61,016 nt of DNA from Capronia americana (lineage: Eukaryota; Ascomycota; Eurotiomycetes; Chaetothyriales; Herpotrichiellaceae): contig JADWQD010000030.1 of the NCBI GenBank assembly GCA_016110215.1, positions 1 through 61,016 on the forward strand. Direction: 5' to 3'. Positions 45,210 to 55,694 of the stretch are shown piece after piece. Position 1 is the first letter of the stretch, and the number at the start of each line of letters is the position of its first letter. The notes beneath the pieces are model-generated. The model was not told where the DNA came from. It searched no databases and saw only the letters and a list, made by a program, of their open reading frames with translations. Position numbers and translations under genes: made by a program.

Positions 45210-45902
45210 ACTAGCAATGTAATATTATAGAGCTCACGGATTAAGGAGTCGCGAGGCAGGGCGAATGCATTTGATTATCACTCACACATGAGGGAGAGCG
45301 AACGAAGACTCCCCACAATTGCCTATGCGAGAACTCGAGCCCCACATTATAGTTAAGTTATGTATTGACCAACATCCACCACCACCATAGGAAACCATAA
45401 TTACTTGTATCCTACTCCTACTCCTACTCCTTAGAAACTCGTACTGTAGGGACGGACGGACGGACAGACGGACGGAGTTATGATGTCAGAAAACTACCCC
45501 TCCCTCCTCAGTCTCTCACGCCGAGATCAAGGATCTGTGGTCGGCCGATCCGCGATGATGCGAAAAGCTTGCGATGCTTGCTCGATGCTTGACTGAACGC
45601 GACTGACTGGATACGAGTACCTGATAGGCTCACTGTTAGGATCAAAGGTTCCTCGTACGACTACGACTACGACTACGACTACGCATCTCCGGAGACGAGA
45701 TCCACATGGAAAATTGGGACCCATGATGTCAGGCTCCAGGATCCTCGCATCACCAGCATGACATTCAATTTGACAACCCGATCTACGCCTCGGTGTCCTC
45801 AATACCTAATTCTCTGGACCGTTTCGAAAGAATCAATTCTCTTCGCACGCTGGCAACATACTACAATCTAAGGCTGAGAACAAATCAAGCAGATCCGTCA
45901 AC
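45210..45902. promoter_or_regulatory. Divergent promoter between esterase and FMN enzyme
   Basis: This 693-bp interval contains short microsatellites (CTACTC at about 45411-45430, GACG at about 45451-45475, CGACTA at 45658-45684) and a 10-bp palindrome TCTCCGGAGA at 45686-45695. The same half-site TCTCCGGA occurs in the promoter region at 55327. A Zn2Cys6 protein could bind it, but this is inference. Confidence 0.4.
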
Positions 45903-47226
45903 ATGTCCTCCCACAACACCGTCCACCGTCCCAACATGGCCAAACACTCTGATCCAAATTCCGATCCCGACCCCATCGCCTACGAAACTGAGGTCTATCA
46001 AAAAGGCCTGCATTACGAGAAACCACCCTTCACGTTTCAGCCCTTGAAATGGGAAGAAATAGCCATGGCCCGCATGTCCGCCGAATCTGCAGGCTACGTC
46101 GTCGGCAGCGCTGGCATTGGCGAAACAGCGAAGAAAAACAGAAGGGCGTTCGAGAAGTGGTCGATCGTGCCGCGCCGGCTGGTGGGTACTGAAGGATTTC
46201 CAGACCTGAGTGTGAAAGTCCTGGGAGGACAGAGGATCCCCTTCCCGATTGCCGCTGCTCCAGTGGGCGTGTTGAGGATTTTCAATCCGGAGGGTGAAGT
46301 AGCAGTTGCGAGGGCTTGCGAGAAGTGTCGAATTCCCTACATCATGAGTACGGCTAGCAGTACGAGCATTGAGGAGGCGGCCAAGGCGAACGGAGATGGA
46401 ATCCGGTGGTTTCAGCTTTACTGGCCCTCCAGGGAGAGTGATAGTACGACGATTTCGATGCTGAGACGTGCGAAAGCGGCGGGCTTCACGGCCTTGTTTG
46501 TCACGCTGGACACATATGTGCTGGGCTGGCGACCGAGCGACATGGACAACGGGTATAGGTTGAATCTCAGTCCTCGATTTCAAGCCCAGAATTTGACAGC
46601 CGTCTAGGTATAACCCGTTTCTTCGCTCCGACCAGATAGGCGTGGCCATAGGCTTCTCGGATCCAGGATTCCGAAAGCAATTCAAAGAGAAGCACGGTGT
46701 CGATGTCGAAGAAGACCAAGGCAAAGCCGCCGCCGAATGGACTCGAACAATATTCCCCGGGATGAGCCATTCTTGGGACGACGTCAGATTCCTCCAGGAA
46801 CACTGGGACGGTCCAATTATCTTGAAAGGTATTCAATCCCCCCACGATGCTCAGAAGGCAGCCGAGATCGGCGTCCAAGGGATTGTGGTGAGCAATCACG
46901 GAGGTAGACAAGTCGATGGTGGGGTTGGCTCGCTTAGTGTCCTGCCCGGCATCGTCGATGCGGTAGGGGACAAGCTCGACGTTTTCTTCGACTCTGGAGT
47001 TCGTACCGGGGCAGATATTGCCAAAGCGGTTGCGCTTGGAGCCAAGATGGTTCTCGTCGGAAGGCCATACACGTATGGACTAGTTCTCGGCGGAGAAGAA
47101 GGCGTCACCCACACGCTTCGGGCTCTCTGTGGCGACTTGGATCTGACCCTACATCTTGCTGGCATCAAATCAATTTCGAAAGAGCACCTCAACCGGTCAG
47201 TGCTCGTTCGCGAAGATAGCTTGTAA
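45903..47226 (+). CDS. FMN-dependent 2-hydroxyacid oxidase / lactate 2-monooxygenase-like
   Basis: It oxidises a 2-hydroxyacid to the 2-oxoacid, or decarboxylates it oxidatively if of the lactate monooxygenase type. Two exons, 45903-46552 and 46608-47226, give 422 residues. The barrel shows the FMN-binding AAAPVGV (117-123), MSTASSTS (148-155), WFQLYWP (169-175), LDTYVLGWRPSDMD (202-215), Lys290 in ILKGI, and the active-site block SNHGGRQ (312-318) with catalytic His314. The LGWRPxD stretch is typical of lactate 2-monooxygenase-like members. There is no cytochrome b5 domain, so it is not a flavocytochrome b2. It converges with the lipase gene, 69 bp apart. Confidence 0.9.
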
Positions 47227-47295
47227 CGTGAATCCGAGATGACCACAATTTAGACCAGAGTTGCAGAGAACAGCTCTATGTATGTACCGGACGCT

Positions 47296-49113
47296 TCAGT
47301 CCCTCGTCGTCGGCCTGTCGACGTCGTCCCATCTCCGAATAGCGCAAGTCTGGCATCTTGACATATTTGGCATGCTGTCCGGGCTGATATGGAGCCAGGT
47401 CTCACCGTGTTGAGACTTCCGAATCTCGTCCCAGTACTTCTTCCTCGCCCCGGGCGTTAGCCTTTTCCGAGTCTCGTGTGTGATTCTCAAGCGAAAAGCT
47501 GTGTATTTCTTGTTGGGTGTATGTTCCGTCGGTAACTCGGTCAAGACTGGCGAGTCGAGCAGCTTTCTTTTAGCCAACCCTCTCAAGAAGGGTTGTTCAT
47601 GCAGTACATCCTTGGGCATGACGCGTGAGAGAAACTCCAGTGACGCATCAATGTTCAAGTCTATAGCTCGGACCGGATCGATAGTCGTCTTCATCAGCCA
47701 ACTCGCCAGGTGCGGATACAGGATGCAGAAGTCGGATTGAGAGATGTGAACCGTGCCGCGGACAGTCATCAACCAAGCTGGAAGACCAGTCTCGAGAGCC
47801 TCCATCGTGACATTTTTGGCCACTTCGAAGTTTTCGTCCCAGTACATGAAGGCTTCCGAGTTGATGCCCAGCAAGGGGACTCGTATCCGGCTGTCGCGCT
47901 CCTCAGCTGTTGGTCGAATGGGCATGCCCCAGACATCGTAGATTATCCCCTGGGTGACGTAGCTGAATCGGTGGTTCTGTCGCAGAGCCTCGACAGTGGT
48001 CGTAGCCCCGAAGGAATGTCCAACCATGGTAACAGCATTCGTGTGAAATCGATCTTGCCAGCATGACCAGTCAACGCCCTTTAAGCCAGCCCTTGACGCA
48101 CCGGTCGCGCCTTTGACCCTGAGGTTTCTCGCAGCGACCTTTTCTCCATTCCCGGCACAGATGGCCAGCATGATTTGATAAGCCTCGTCAATCTCAGCCA
48201 GTCGCAGATCGACTTGGGCATTGCGCAATTTGTGATCGATTTGGTGTCCGGGAGTTGTGTCGTGGGTGTCGTGTTTTGGAAATATGAAGTCGATCTTGTC
48301 GTAGGATCTCTTCGCGTCGTTATCCTTGTGGTCCACACCACCCTTGGCTTCCGTGCGTTGTCGACTACCAGGGCCGGAGTCCGGGTGCGTCACTAACGTC
48401 CTGGGACCACTCCCATCCCTGTGTTCAAGCGCTACGACGACAAACCCATGACTTGCAAATTCACCACACACGGAGGAGTAGCATGTCCTCGTTCCTCCAA
48501 GCCCGTGACTGAAAATTATGAGGGGAAACTTTGGCTTCTCCTGGCCCGTTGCCGGAGGATCCCCTTCTCTCTCAGTAGCCTTGGGGTGATCCGTGCAACC
48601 TTCCCGGTACGGAGGCCAATGGTCCGCAAGTCTTGCATTCTTGTAGGCCGGTAACTTCGTGTACCATGTCGTACAGAAGAAAAATGCCGTCAGAAGGTGG
48701 ACTGGCAGTCCTGAAAAATACGCATAGGCTCGACTCGTCTGATCTCTGGGTCGGCTCAACCATGTGGGGCGATGTCTCTGACCTGAGGTAGGTGTGTTAA
48801 TATCGTATCGAGCATTCAGATGGGCTGGGTAGTAGATTGTCATCAACACTGTCTCCAATGCAAGCAAGTGGACGCCATGCCGGGTGATGTCTGAAAACGT
48901 CCTTGGCTTCTCGGCGGGCACTTCAAGATCAATGATGCCCACTTCGTACGGACCGGTATAGCGCGGCAGTTTCCCATATAGAGGCACTTTATCCCTCAGG
49001 CCCTTTGGCGGCCGCCCTTTGGGCTTCTTTCTCGAAGGCACATCTTTCACCTTGTTCTTATGGTGCCTTGGATGGCCGAGCACAAAATCCGGAAAGATCG
49101 ACTCGGCGGGCAT
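47296..49113 (-). CDS. Platelet-activating-factor acetylhydrolase-like lipase
   Basis: A serine hydrolase that removes short acyl groups from phospholipids or similar esters. Single exon, 605 residues, starting at ATG 49111-49113. The oxyanion segment is FSHGLGG (201-207). The nucleophile elbow GHSFG (365-369) puts Ser367 at the active site, with Asp393 in YDVWG and His456 in GTVHIS as likely partners, the order seen in plasma-type PAF acetylhydrolases. The protein is longer than plasma-type enzymes because of a basic N-terminal region (KKPKGRPPKG at 29-38) and extra loops. A hydrophobic stretch at about 134-150 may contact membranes. There is no clear signal peptide. Confidence 0.85.
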   Translation of the reverse strand: MPAESIFPDFVLGHPRHHKNKVKDVPSRKKPKGRPPKGLRDKVPLYGKLPRYTGPYEVGIIDLEVPAEKPRTFSDITRHGVHLLALETVLMTIYYPAHLNARYDINTPTSGQRHRPTWLSRPRDQTSRAYAYFSGLPVHLLTAFFFCTTWYTKLPAYKNARLADHWPPYREGCTDHPKATEREGDPPATGQEKPKFPLIIFSHGLGGTRTCYSSVCGEFASHGFVVVALEHRDGSGPRTLVTHPDSGPGSRQRTEAKGGVDHKDNDAKRSYDKIDFIFPKHDTHDTTPGHQIDHKLRNAQVDLRLAEIDEAYQIMLAICAGNGEKVAARNLRVKGATGASRAGLKGVDWSCWQDRFHTNAVTMVGHSFGATTTVEALRQNHRFSYVTQGIIYDVWGMPIRPTAEERDSRIRVPLLGINSEAFMYWDENFEVAKNVTMEALETGLPAWLMTVRGTVHISQSDFCILYPHLASWLMKTTIDPVRAIDLNIDASLEFLSRVMPKDVLHEQPFLRGLAKRKLLDSPVLTELPTEHTPNKKYTAFRLRITHETRKRLTPGARKKYWDEIRKSQHGETWLHISPDSMPNMSRCQTCAIRRWDDVDRPTTRD

Positions 49114-49676
49114 TTCGTCAACAGCTGATTCTGTACGCCACGTTAACCCGGCGTCAGATGAGTCCTATGGCATCTTCAGCATGGTCCAAGAACGGGCTTT
49201 CCTGTGGTGGACAAGGCGGCTTAGCGATGACAATCCACGAATCGATGCTGACAGTCGCGAAAACTTTGGAGCGATCAAGAAATCTCGTTGGTGTAACCGA
49301 GAGACAAGTGACTTGTCCTCGTAGTGACGTTGTAAACGGAGATTCCGGATTGTGAATGAGGAAGTCCAGATTTCAGATCCGCCAATGACATCACGGTGAA
49401 GATCCACGCGGAAGGTGCCGCGTCTGCGCGTCGCGTCTGACCAATTGGCAACGGCCAACCCTTATTGTTGAACTGGCTGACTCAGCCTCGCCAAACCTGC
49501 CGCCCGAAGCAACATGCGGCACTCGGATCCGCGTCTTCGTCGGTTCCCGGAACCGGCTCGATGGAAGAAATGTGTCCCTAAGGGAGACATGTCGGGTCTT
49601 CGGAAAACAGAGACTGCAGCCGGGGGGTCGGAACCGGCTGATTTCTGTGTTGATTCGACTCTTCTGGACGATCTAG
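49114..49676. promoter_or_regulatory. Promoter region of the lipase with CGG inverted repeat
   Basis: This 563-bp interval lies between the lipase start and the 3' end of the regulator gene. It holds the perfect inverted repeat CGGTTCCCGGAACCG (49541-49555), a CGG-N9-CCG arrangement typical of Zn2Cys6 sites. A further CGGAACCGG lies near 49628. Confidence 0.4.
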
Positions 49677-51783
49677 TCATCCGTGTGAGGAAGCAAACTC
49701 TGATGCCCCTCTGATAGAGGCATGCAGATGCTGCCTCGCCGCTTGCACAGACTTGGAGGTCTGAGGAAGCTGTTCCAGGCACTCGAGCAGCGTCCTATTC
49801 AGATACCTGTACGCTTCCAGCTTGATTTTGCCCTGACTGTATTCTCTGCTGACAACTTTGTCCATAAGCTGCGCGCCCGCAACGACGTGGTGAGGGTAAG
49901 GATCGATTGCGATGAAAGAAGCCGTGATTGTAGGACTGCGAGGCAGATTTTGCGGATTTGTTGTCGAGTCGGCGAGCCGAGTAGGCCCGTTGATGGTGTA
50001 TTGGCTTTCCAGACCGAACTTCAGGGTGTTGAAAAGCTCGTGCTCGGCCTCCAGCCTTGTCTCGGAAAGTTGCGACAACAGATCCGTTCGCTCTGCGGCC
50101 TCCATCGCGTCTACCAAGATGAGGATGCCGAGATAGTAGTGAAGCATGAGTTCGTACCAATTCAGTCTTTCCACCTGACCCAGGAATGGGAGTCGTCGTT
50201 GGCAATCGTTAAGAAGGGGAGTGAAGGTTCCTTTGAACATGTCGAGCGCTTCGAGGAACGCAGCCCAAGCCTGTTGCACCTTGTCTTCCTCGGAGCCCTC
50301 GCGCAATGCCTCCTTGACGATGGAGATCATCTTCCAGACATAGAGTTTACACGCAAGCGCGGCTGCAATAACTTGCAAGACCTCGTCTTCCGTCATTGCG
50401 AATGGGTTTCTTCGCCACGCTTCTGTCCGTGTGTGAAAAGAACCTGCGCCCATCTTGAGGGTGCGCCAACATGTCTCGGTTTCCACGCCGTGCAGACCTG
50501 AGGTCAGTGTCGATCTGAAATTCAACGACAGTGATGAGGAGGTGTCAAAAGTCAAGGCCGCCCAATACGCGCGGGCCTCGGTCCGCAGAAAGCTGTCCGT
50601 AAGCTTCGAGCCACCCGTCGGGGTCGCCAGGGCATCTGACGCCAGCAGCACTTGCGAACCGCTAAATTGACAGCTCCGCTGTCCCTCGCGCAGTCGTTGA
50701 ATCTGTTGCAGTCCTGCTTGAACACACAGCTGACCTGTTAAGCCATCCATTTCTTCCTCTTCTGAGATTCCGACCGGGACAGGTGTCAGGCTGAACAAGA
50801 ACAGCGCAAGAGCAGATCGATAAGAGATGCGGTTGACCACCTTCAGCATATCTCTGCGTGACTTCCGCCAGAACTCTCGTACGATATGCTCGGGTAAGAC
50901 ATCCGCCCGTTCGGCCGACGGGATGAGATGGAACCAGCGCGCGGCAAACGACCTCTTTGCATGCTTGAGGGATTGGTCTATCGGATGATCATGTTGCCCG
51001 TTGCGATGAGACTGAGCGTCTGCGCAGCCAGTATCTTGCTGTTTCCAACTGCCGAAGATGGAGTCGTCCAACTCGGGAAAGTAGCGACTGGGAGGCAGAA
51101 TGATTGCCGCAGAATTGTCCGCGACAAGAGCACAGCAATGTCGGCCCATCCAAAAGCCGAAGACATTTTCGAAGCAACTTTCGTAGATTCGCTCGAGCCA
51201 GTCGCCCACCGACGCTGTTTCACAGTCGATAGGTGGAGTCAGCGGGACGTATGATGAGGACGGCGAGACCAATGCCCTAGACTCGACCGACAAACTTCTG
51301 AGGCTTGGTCAGCATGAGATAAGGAGACCTTTCCGTATGCTGACGCACCGAGTCTGCTGAGGTGAGAGTTGGACGGGGTTTTGAGGTCGACTATCATACG
51401 ACTCATTGCCCCCCTCGTGATGTAGAAGTTGAGGAGATAATGGAGCCTGTTGAGAAGGCTCGGTTGTCACAGACGATGACGGTTTCTTCCGTGGCCCTCG
51501 AGTTGCAGGCTTTTTGACATCGTTCATCCACTGAAGTAGAATGTAATTTCAGCCGCCGGGAGCGCAAGATGGTTGGAGGGGGGTGATTGCGACAAATGGA
51601 TCTACCTACCTCGAATGTGCACCGTCGCTTGCGACGCATACATCTAGAGCAAGATCCAACCCAGCCCGGCTTTCCCGGGGCATATCCAGTCCGAGCGGCA
51701 TCACATGCGAGGCGCGAGTTTCGGCAAGCGTCGCAACTCGAGAATTGCGTCCTTCGAGGGCTGGGACCAACAGGTTCTTGCAT
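49677..51783 (-). CDS. Zn2Cys6 transcription factor
   Basis: Three exons, 51610-51783, 51349-51530 and 49677-51297, give 658 residues, starting at ATG 51781-51783. The zinc cluster has Cys at 17, 20, 27, 45, 48 and 55 (C-X2-C-X6-C-X17-C-X2-C-X6-C). The middle loop is long and the strongly basic run RRKRR lies in the second half, where most family members have it in the first. A Pro/Ser/Gln-rich linker follows, then a helical C-terminal half with no strong motif, similar to the moc3-type regulators. It lies between the lipase and the permease on the same strand and may control this gene run; that is inference. Confidence 0.87.
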
Positions 51784-52522
51784 GTTCTATCAGACGATTG
51801 GACGGCGCGTTCATGAAGAAGTTGAGCATCAAAATCCGGCCATCGTATGGGAGGTTGATACAATAGACTAGGCGATTGATGGATAAATGTGCATAGGAGC
51901 TCGTAGCCTCGTGGAAAGATCCAGCCAAGTGGGATAGATACCCACAGGATCTTCGACCACAAACCCAAAGCTGGGTTTCTGGTGTAGCGGGTGAGATCGA
52001 AAACAGAGATCCAGAACCACACAACGGGAGGACTGTCGTATCGCGGCTTGGAGCCGGAGAAATAAACCCCGACTGCGTGCTTAACTCGAAGCAGCACAGG
52101 AGAAGACGAGCGAGAATTGCCCGGGAACCAAGCTGATGAATGTTAGAGCCGCGGCTGAAAGTTGATTCAGCGTGTCGGGCTTCAATCTTTCCAACCGCGC
52201 GGCTGACTCAATACTCCGCCGTAGCTGTGGTAGCGGTCCAGAGTCTCCACCGTAATTGCACCAGTGGTGCGAAGTCTCCGCCGTACGACATATGTCGCCC
52301 TGGGCGAAATACTGACAACGAAGTACCATGCTACCAGACCTGCTGACCTGCTACTTCGCGCTTTGGACTGGACCTCAGACGGCTTATGCACATAGATCTT
52401 CACGCTGGAATGTCAACATAGGCAGACGATCATTCATTACGCATAATTGCTTTCTCCATCCCAAGGTTAGATTCCACACGTCCAAGACAAGACCGACGTC
52501 CTCGTTTGGTGACGGCCTCGTC
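51784..52522. other. Intergenic between regulator and permease
   Basis: This 739-bp interval holds the promoter of the regulator and the 3' end of the permease. Short frames here are not protein-like. Confidence 0.5.
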
Positions 52523-54302
52523 TTAAAACTGGTACTTGAATCCGGGAGACCGATCAGTCCATTCTGAGTCCGGCACAACGATACCCTCGGCCTCCATTCT
52601 TGCCTTCTTGGCCTCTCTGTGCTTGTAAATGAAGAAGAGGATCCACCAGATGACGAACCCAAGCCCGATGGAAGCCAAGCTCCAGCCGTGGCCGAGGAGG
52701 AATCGGGGCGCGGACGTAGACCTGTAGATCTGACCGGCAATAACCCCGCCAATGTTGGCAAGTCCTAGGTGTACACCCATGGCGGCCGCACGTTTGCCGT
52801 CTGGTGCGATGTTCATCCCGTGCCAAGCAATGCTCGTGCCAGTGATGATGTAGCAGCTCGCGGCGATGAGGTACGTCGCACCGTACCAGACACTCGCATG
52901 TTGCTTTGTGAGCAGGACCGCATAGCCGGCGATTCCAAGTGGTGCTGCGCACACGAGTGACACAAATCGAGCTTTATATCTGTCGGAGAGAACGGCGACG
53001 AAGAAATAGCAGACTGCGCCGACGATTTGAACTGGAGCAAGGGGTCAGCACTGGGAAGGAAGACTGAGCTGTTGAAGTACCTGGAATGACATAGTATTGT
53101 GATTTCTTGGTCGAGTAGTTGAAACCGTCCCGGAGGATGATGGGAAGGAAAGTTCCAAAACCTGTCGGTCGTGTTAGCACCCACATATTGGCCAGAGGGG
53201 GTATTTGGTTGCTGACCATAGATGATGGTCGACATGAGGATCTGGTTGATACCATGCAGCCAAGTCTTCAAATCCAGCAGAGCGTTCTTGACGTCTTTCC
53301 TCGTGTACTTGCCATCACCACCGCTGTATGCTTCCATAAGTTCGAGGCGCTGCTTCTGCACGGCCTTGTCTTCATCGGTGAAGAAATATGCCGTGGCATA
53401 CGATTTCGGAATAAGAAAGTAGCACACAAAGGCAAACACGATTGTGATGATGCCTTCGATGATGTACAACCTATTGTGCGGTCAGGCGAAAGATTCTTCA
53501 GATTGGCACTTTTTCTCTTACCATCGCCATCCAGGGTACCCGGCCGTCCCGTCCATGTAGAGAATTCCAAAGGCAATTAGGCCACCGAAAGCTCCAGACA
53601 AAGCCGAACCAACTGAGAATCATCGTGTCAGACCAAGAGATAGGGACATCAGGGAGCGACGTACTGTAAAGATAACAGACACGTTGGCCAACTTCTTCGC
53701 GTTTATACCAATTCAACAAGAACATGGTCATGGAGGGGAAGAGACAGCCCTCAAAGAACCCCAAGAAAAGTCGGCATACGATCAGGCCGGCGTAGTTTTG
53801 GATGAAGCCCATGCACATGCATACGAGGCCCCAGCAAAACACGAGGATAGGGATGACCCGCTGGAATTGAAGACGCTTGACATACATTGTCGTGGGGAAC
53901 TCGTTGCTATTAGCTGGGGCTATCACGGCAGGAGTGGCGTTCGACCTACCTCGGACAGGATATACGTGAGGTAGAAGATGGACACAGCGGTCTAGTCCCG
54001 TCAGAAACGGAATTTGGACAAGTTCAATGAGCACTCACACTCAACTCATTCGCCTTGAGACCGATGTCCTTGGTCATGCCCTGGGTGGCTGCAAACCCAA
54101 TGTTGCCACGGTCGAGGTAGCTGATCAACATGAGGAGTAGCATGACCGGTGTGATGTAGAGGTCAAGCTTCCGAACGACTCGCTTCTCCTTCCTGAGGAA
54201 TGTCTTTTGTTCTTCGGTGAGTGCATGCTCGCCATCTCCCACGACCTCCTCGAGATGTACTTTCCCCTTCAAGTCGTCGAGATTCTGTGGCGAGGCGCTC
54301 AT
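52523..54302 (-). CDS. MFS permease, anion:cation symporter (allantoate/Dal5) family
   Basis: It imports an organic anion, such as a carboxylate or vitamin, across the plasma membrane. Seven exons: 54039-54302, 53950-53991, 53665-53899, 53522-53612, 53217-53470, 53081-53161 and 52523-53031, giving 491 residues. The second exon is only 42 bp. Helix 1 ends with the family signature YLDRGNIGFA. Others are GLIVCRLFLGFFEG, YKREEVGQR, PGWRWLYIIEG and KTWLHGINQILM. The length and 12-helix layout are normal. The start ATG is 54300-54302. An N-terminal EEVVGDGEHALTEEQ region is acidic and cytosolic. Next to a 2-hydroxyacid oxidase and a 2-oxoacid decarboxylase, a carboxylate substrate is plausible. 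Confidence 0.9.
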
Positions 54303-55694
54303 TGTGAATTTTTCTCAAGCCTGACACTAAGATGGCCAAGGTGGTTGAAAGAGAAGGACGCCGGCGGACGTCTCGAGATAATATGAAGCAGGACTCGACA
54401 GGGGATCCGGCAAAGACAGAGACGACAATAAGTCTCCTTGGAACCGAAGACACCAACCCCGTGGGGATAGAGTTCAGCCAGCACGTGGCTTGAAGAGGAA
54501 ATAGAAGCCTGGAACTTTGGAGACCGCCTAATTGCTGGAAACAAGGTAGGAATTTGTCGCTTAGATCTCTAATGGGAGCATTCCCCAACACCAGGGGGTC
54601 TCTTCCTCTCGGTATGCAAACGATTGTGCTGCGTCTCGCATAGGGTAGGCATCATGTGGATGATGGTGAACTAACGCGGGAAGATCGGGACGCAGCTGGT
54701 GGTGTCAAGGAATTAGTCCGGCAGCCATACGAGGGTACATCGTCCTGCTCCAACATGACAGGGTCGCCAGCCGCACATATTTGGGGAACATAGCTTCATT
54801 CTTCATAGAGCATGGAGGAGACTAGAGCTTTTCCTTTGCAACGTGCAAGCCTCGTGTTGGAGAAGGATGAACGTTCTCAGGAGCTTCGTTCCGCTTCAGC
54901 CACCAGGGAAGAGAGCTGATGCCTTTTCGAGCGAATGCTCTCTTGGGCAATGATCAGCTGAGACGAAGAGCTCCATCCAGCCATGGCACGCACACGGCTT
55001 ATGGTGCTTGGAAATTTTGTTTGCTTGAGACTTCTTGGACATTGTCCTGTAATAACCTGTTGAGATTCAAGTGAAAGACGGTTCAAATGGAAGATGCCGA
55101 CACGTGACCCGTTAAGCGAGTTGAGCGCGCCGTCGACCAATGAGATTGCGCCTGACTCACCATGTCAGCAAATCCAGAAGCCTGCCAAGTTCCGTCCATC
55201 CATTGAGAGGACAACCGGCAATTTCGGCATCAAAAGGACGGGGAAGGCGGGATCTTTATTAGGCTTGGTCTGGGGGAATATGCCTCCATTGCTGCGGGGG
55301 CGGGCCATCAAGTCAACAGTCGAGGCTCCGGAGAGTCTCCGGATACCTATCCCCCTACGATGCAAGATCGACCATGGACCGAAGCATGGAACACTGTTGA
55401 ACCGTTGGGGAAGTGCCCTGTGCTGTGTGCGAATTCAGCAGCCCAGCGTTGGAGTAGCCCTCGAACACGCCGCTTGCCTCGGGTACTGGGACTAAACTAC
55501 GTCGGGATACCTCGTCTCGGGCGGAATGCCATGTGAGAGATCTGGAGAGTCGAGTCGGATCGTGTTACGCTCTCCCCCCACGGCGCGTCGACCTGAAACT
55601 TTCCAAAGAAACAAAAACATAAACACCCAGGCGTAGCTTGGAAAAAGACGCAGAGACCTCGCTCGATACGTCGACCACTGACCATTGACCCAAC
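54303..55694. promoter_or_regulatory. Divergent 1.4-kb promoter region between permease and ThDP enzyme
   Basis: Permease and decarboxylase start outward from this interval. It contains the perfect 17-bp palindrome TCCGGAGAGTCTCCGGA (55327-55343), a CGG-N7-CCG arrangement, 352 bp before the start at 55695. No other gene is convincing in the interval. Confidence 0.45.

Noticed and set aside
45885..46724. Minus-strand frame opposite the FMN enzyme
   Set aside because: The plus strand carries the full set of FMN-enzyme motifs; the antisense frame has none.
49722..50501. Plus-strand frame opposite the second regulator
   Set aside because: Shadow of the minus-strand gene; no recognisable motif.
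55094..55495. Plus-strand frame of 133 codons before the ThDP gene
   Set aside because: No domain, lies in a promoter region and overlaps the CGG palindrome; probably chance.
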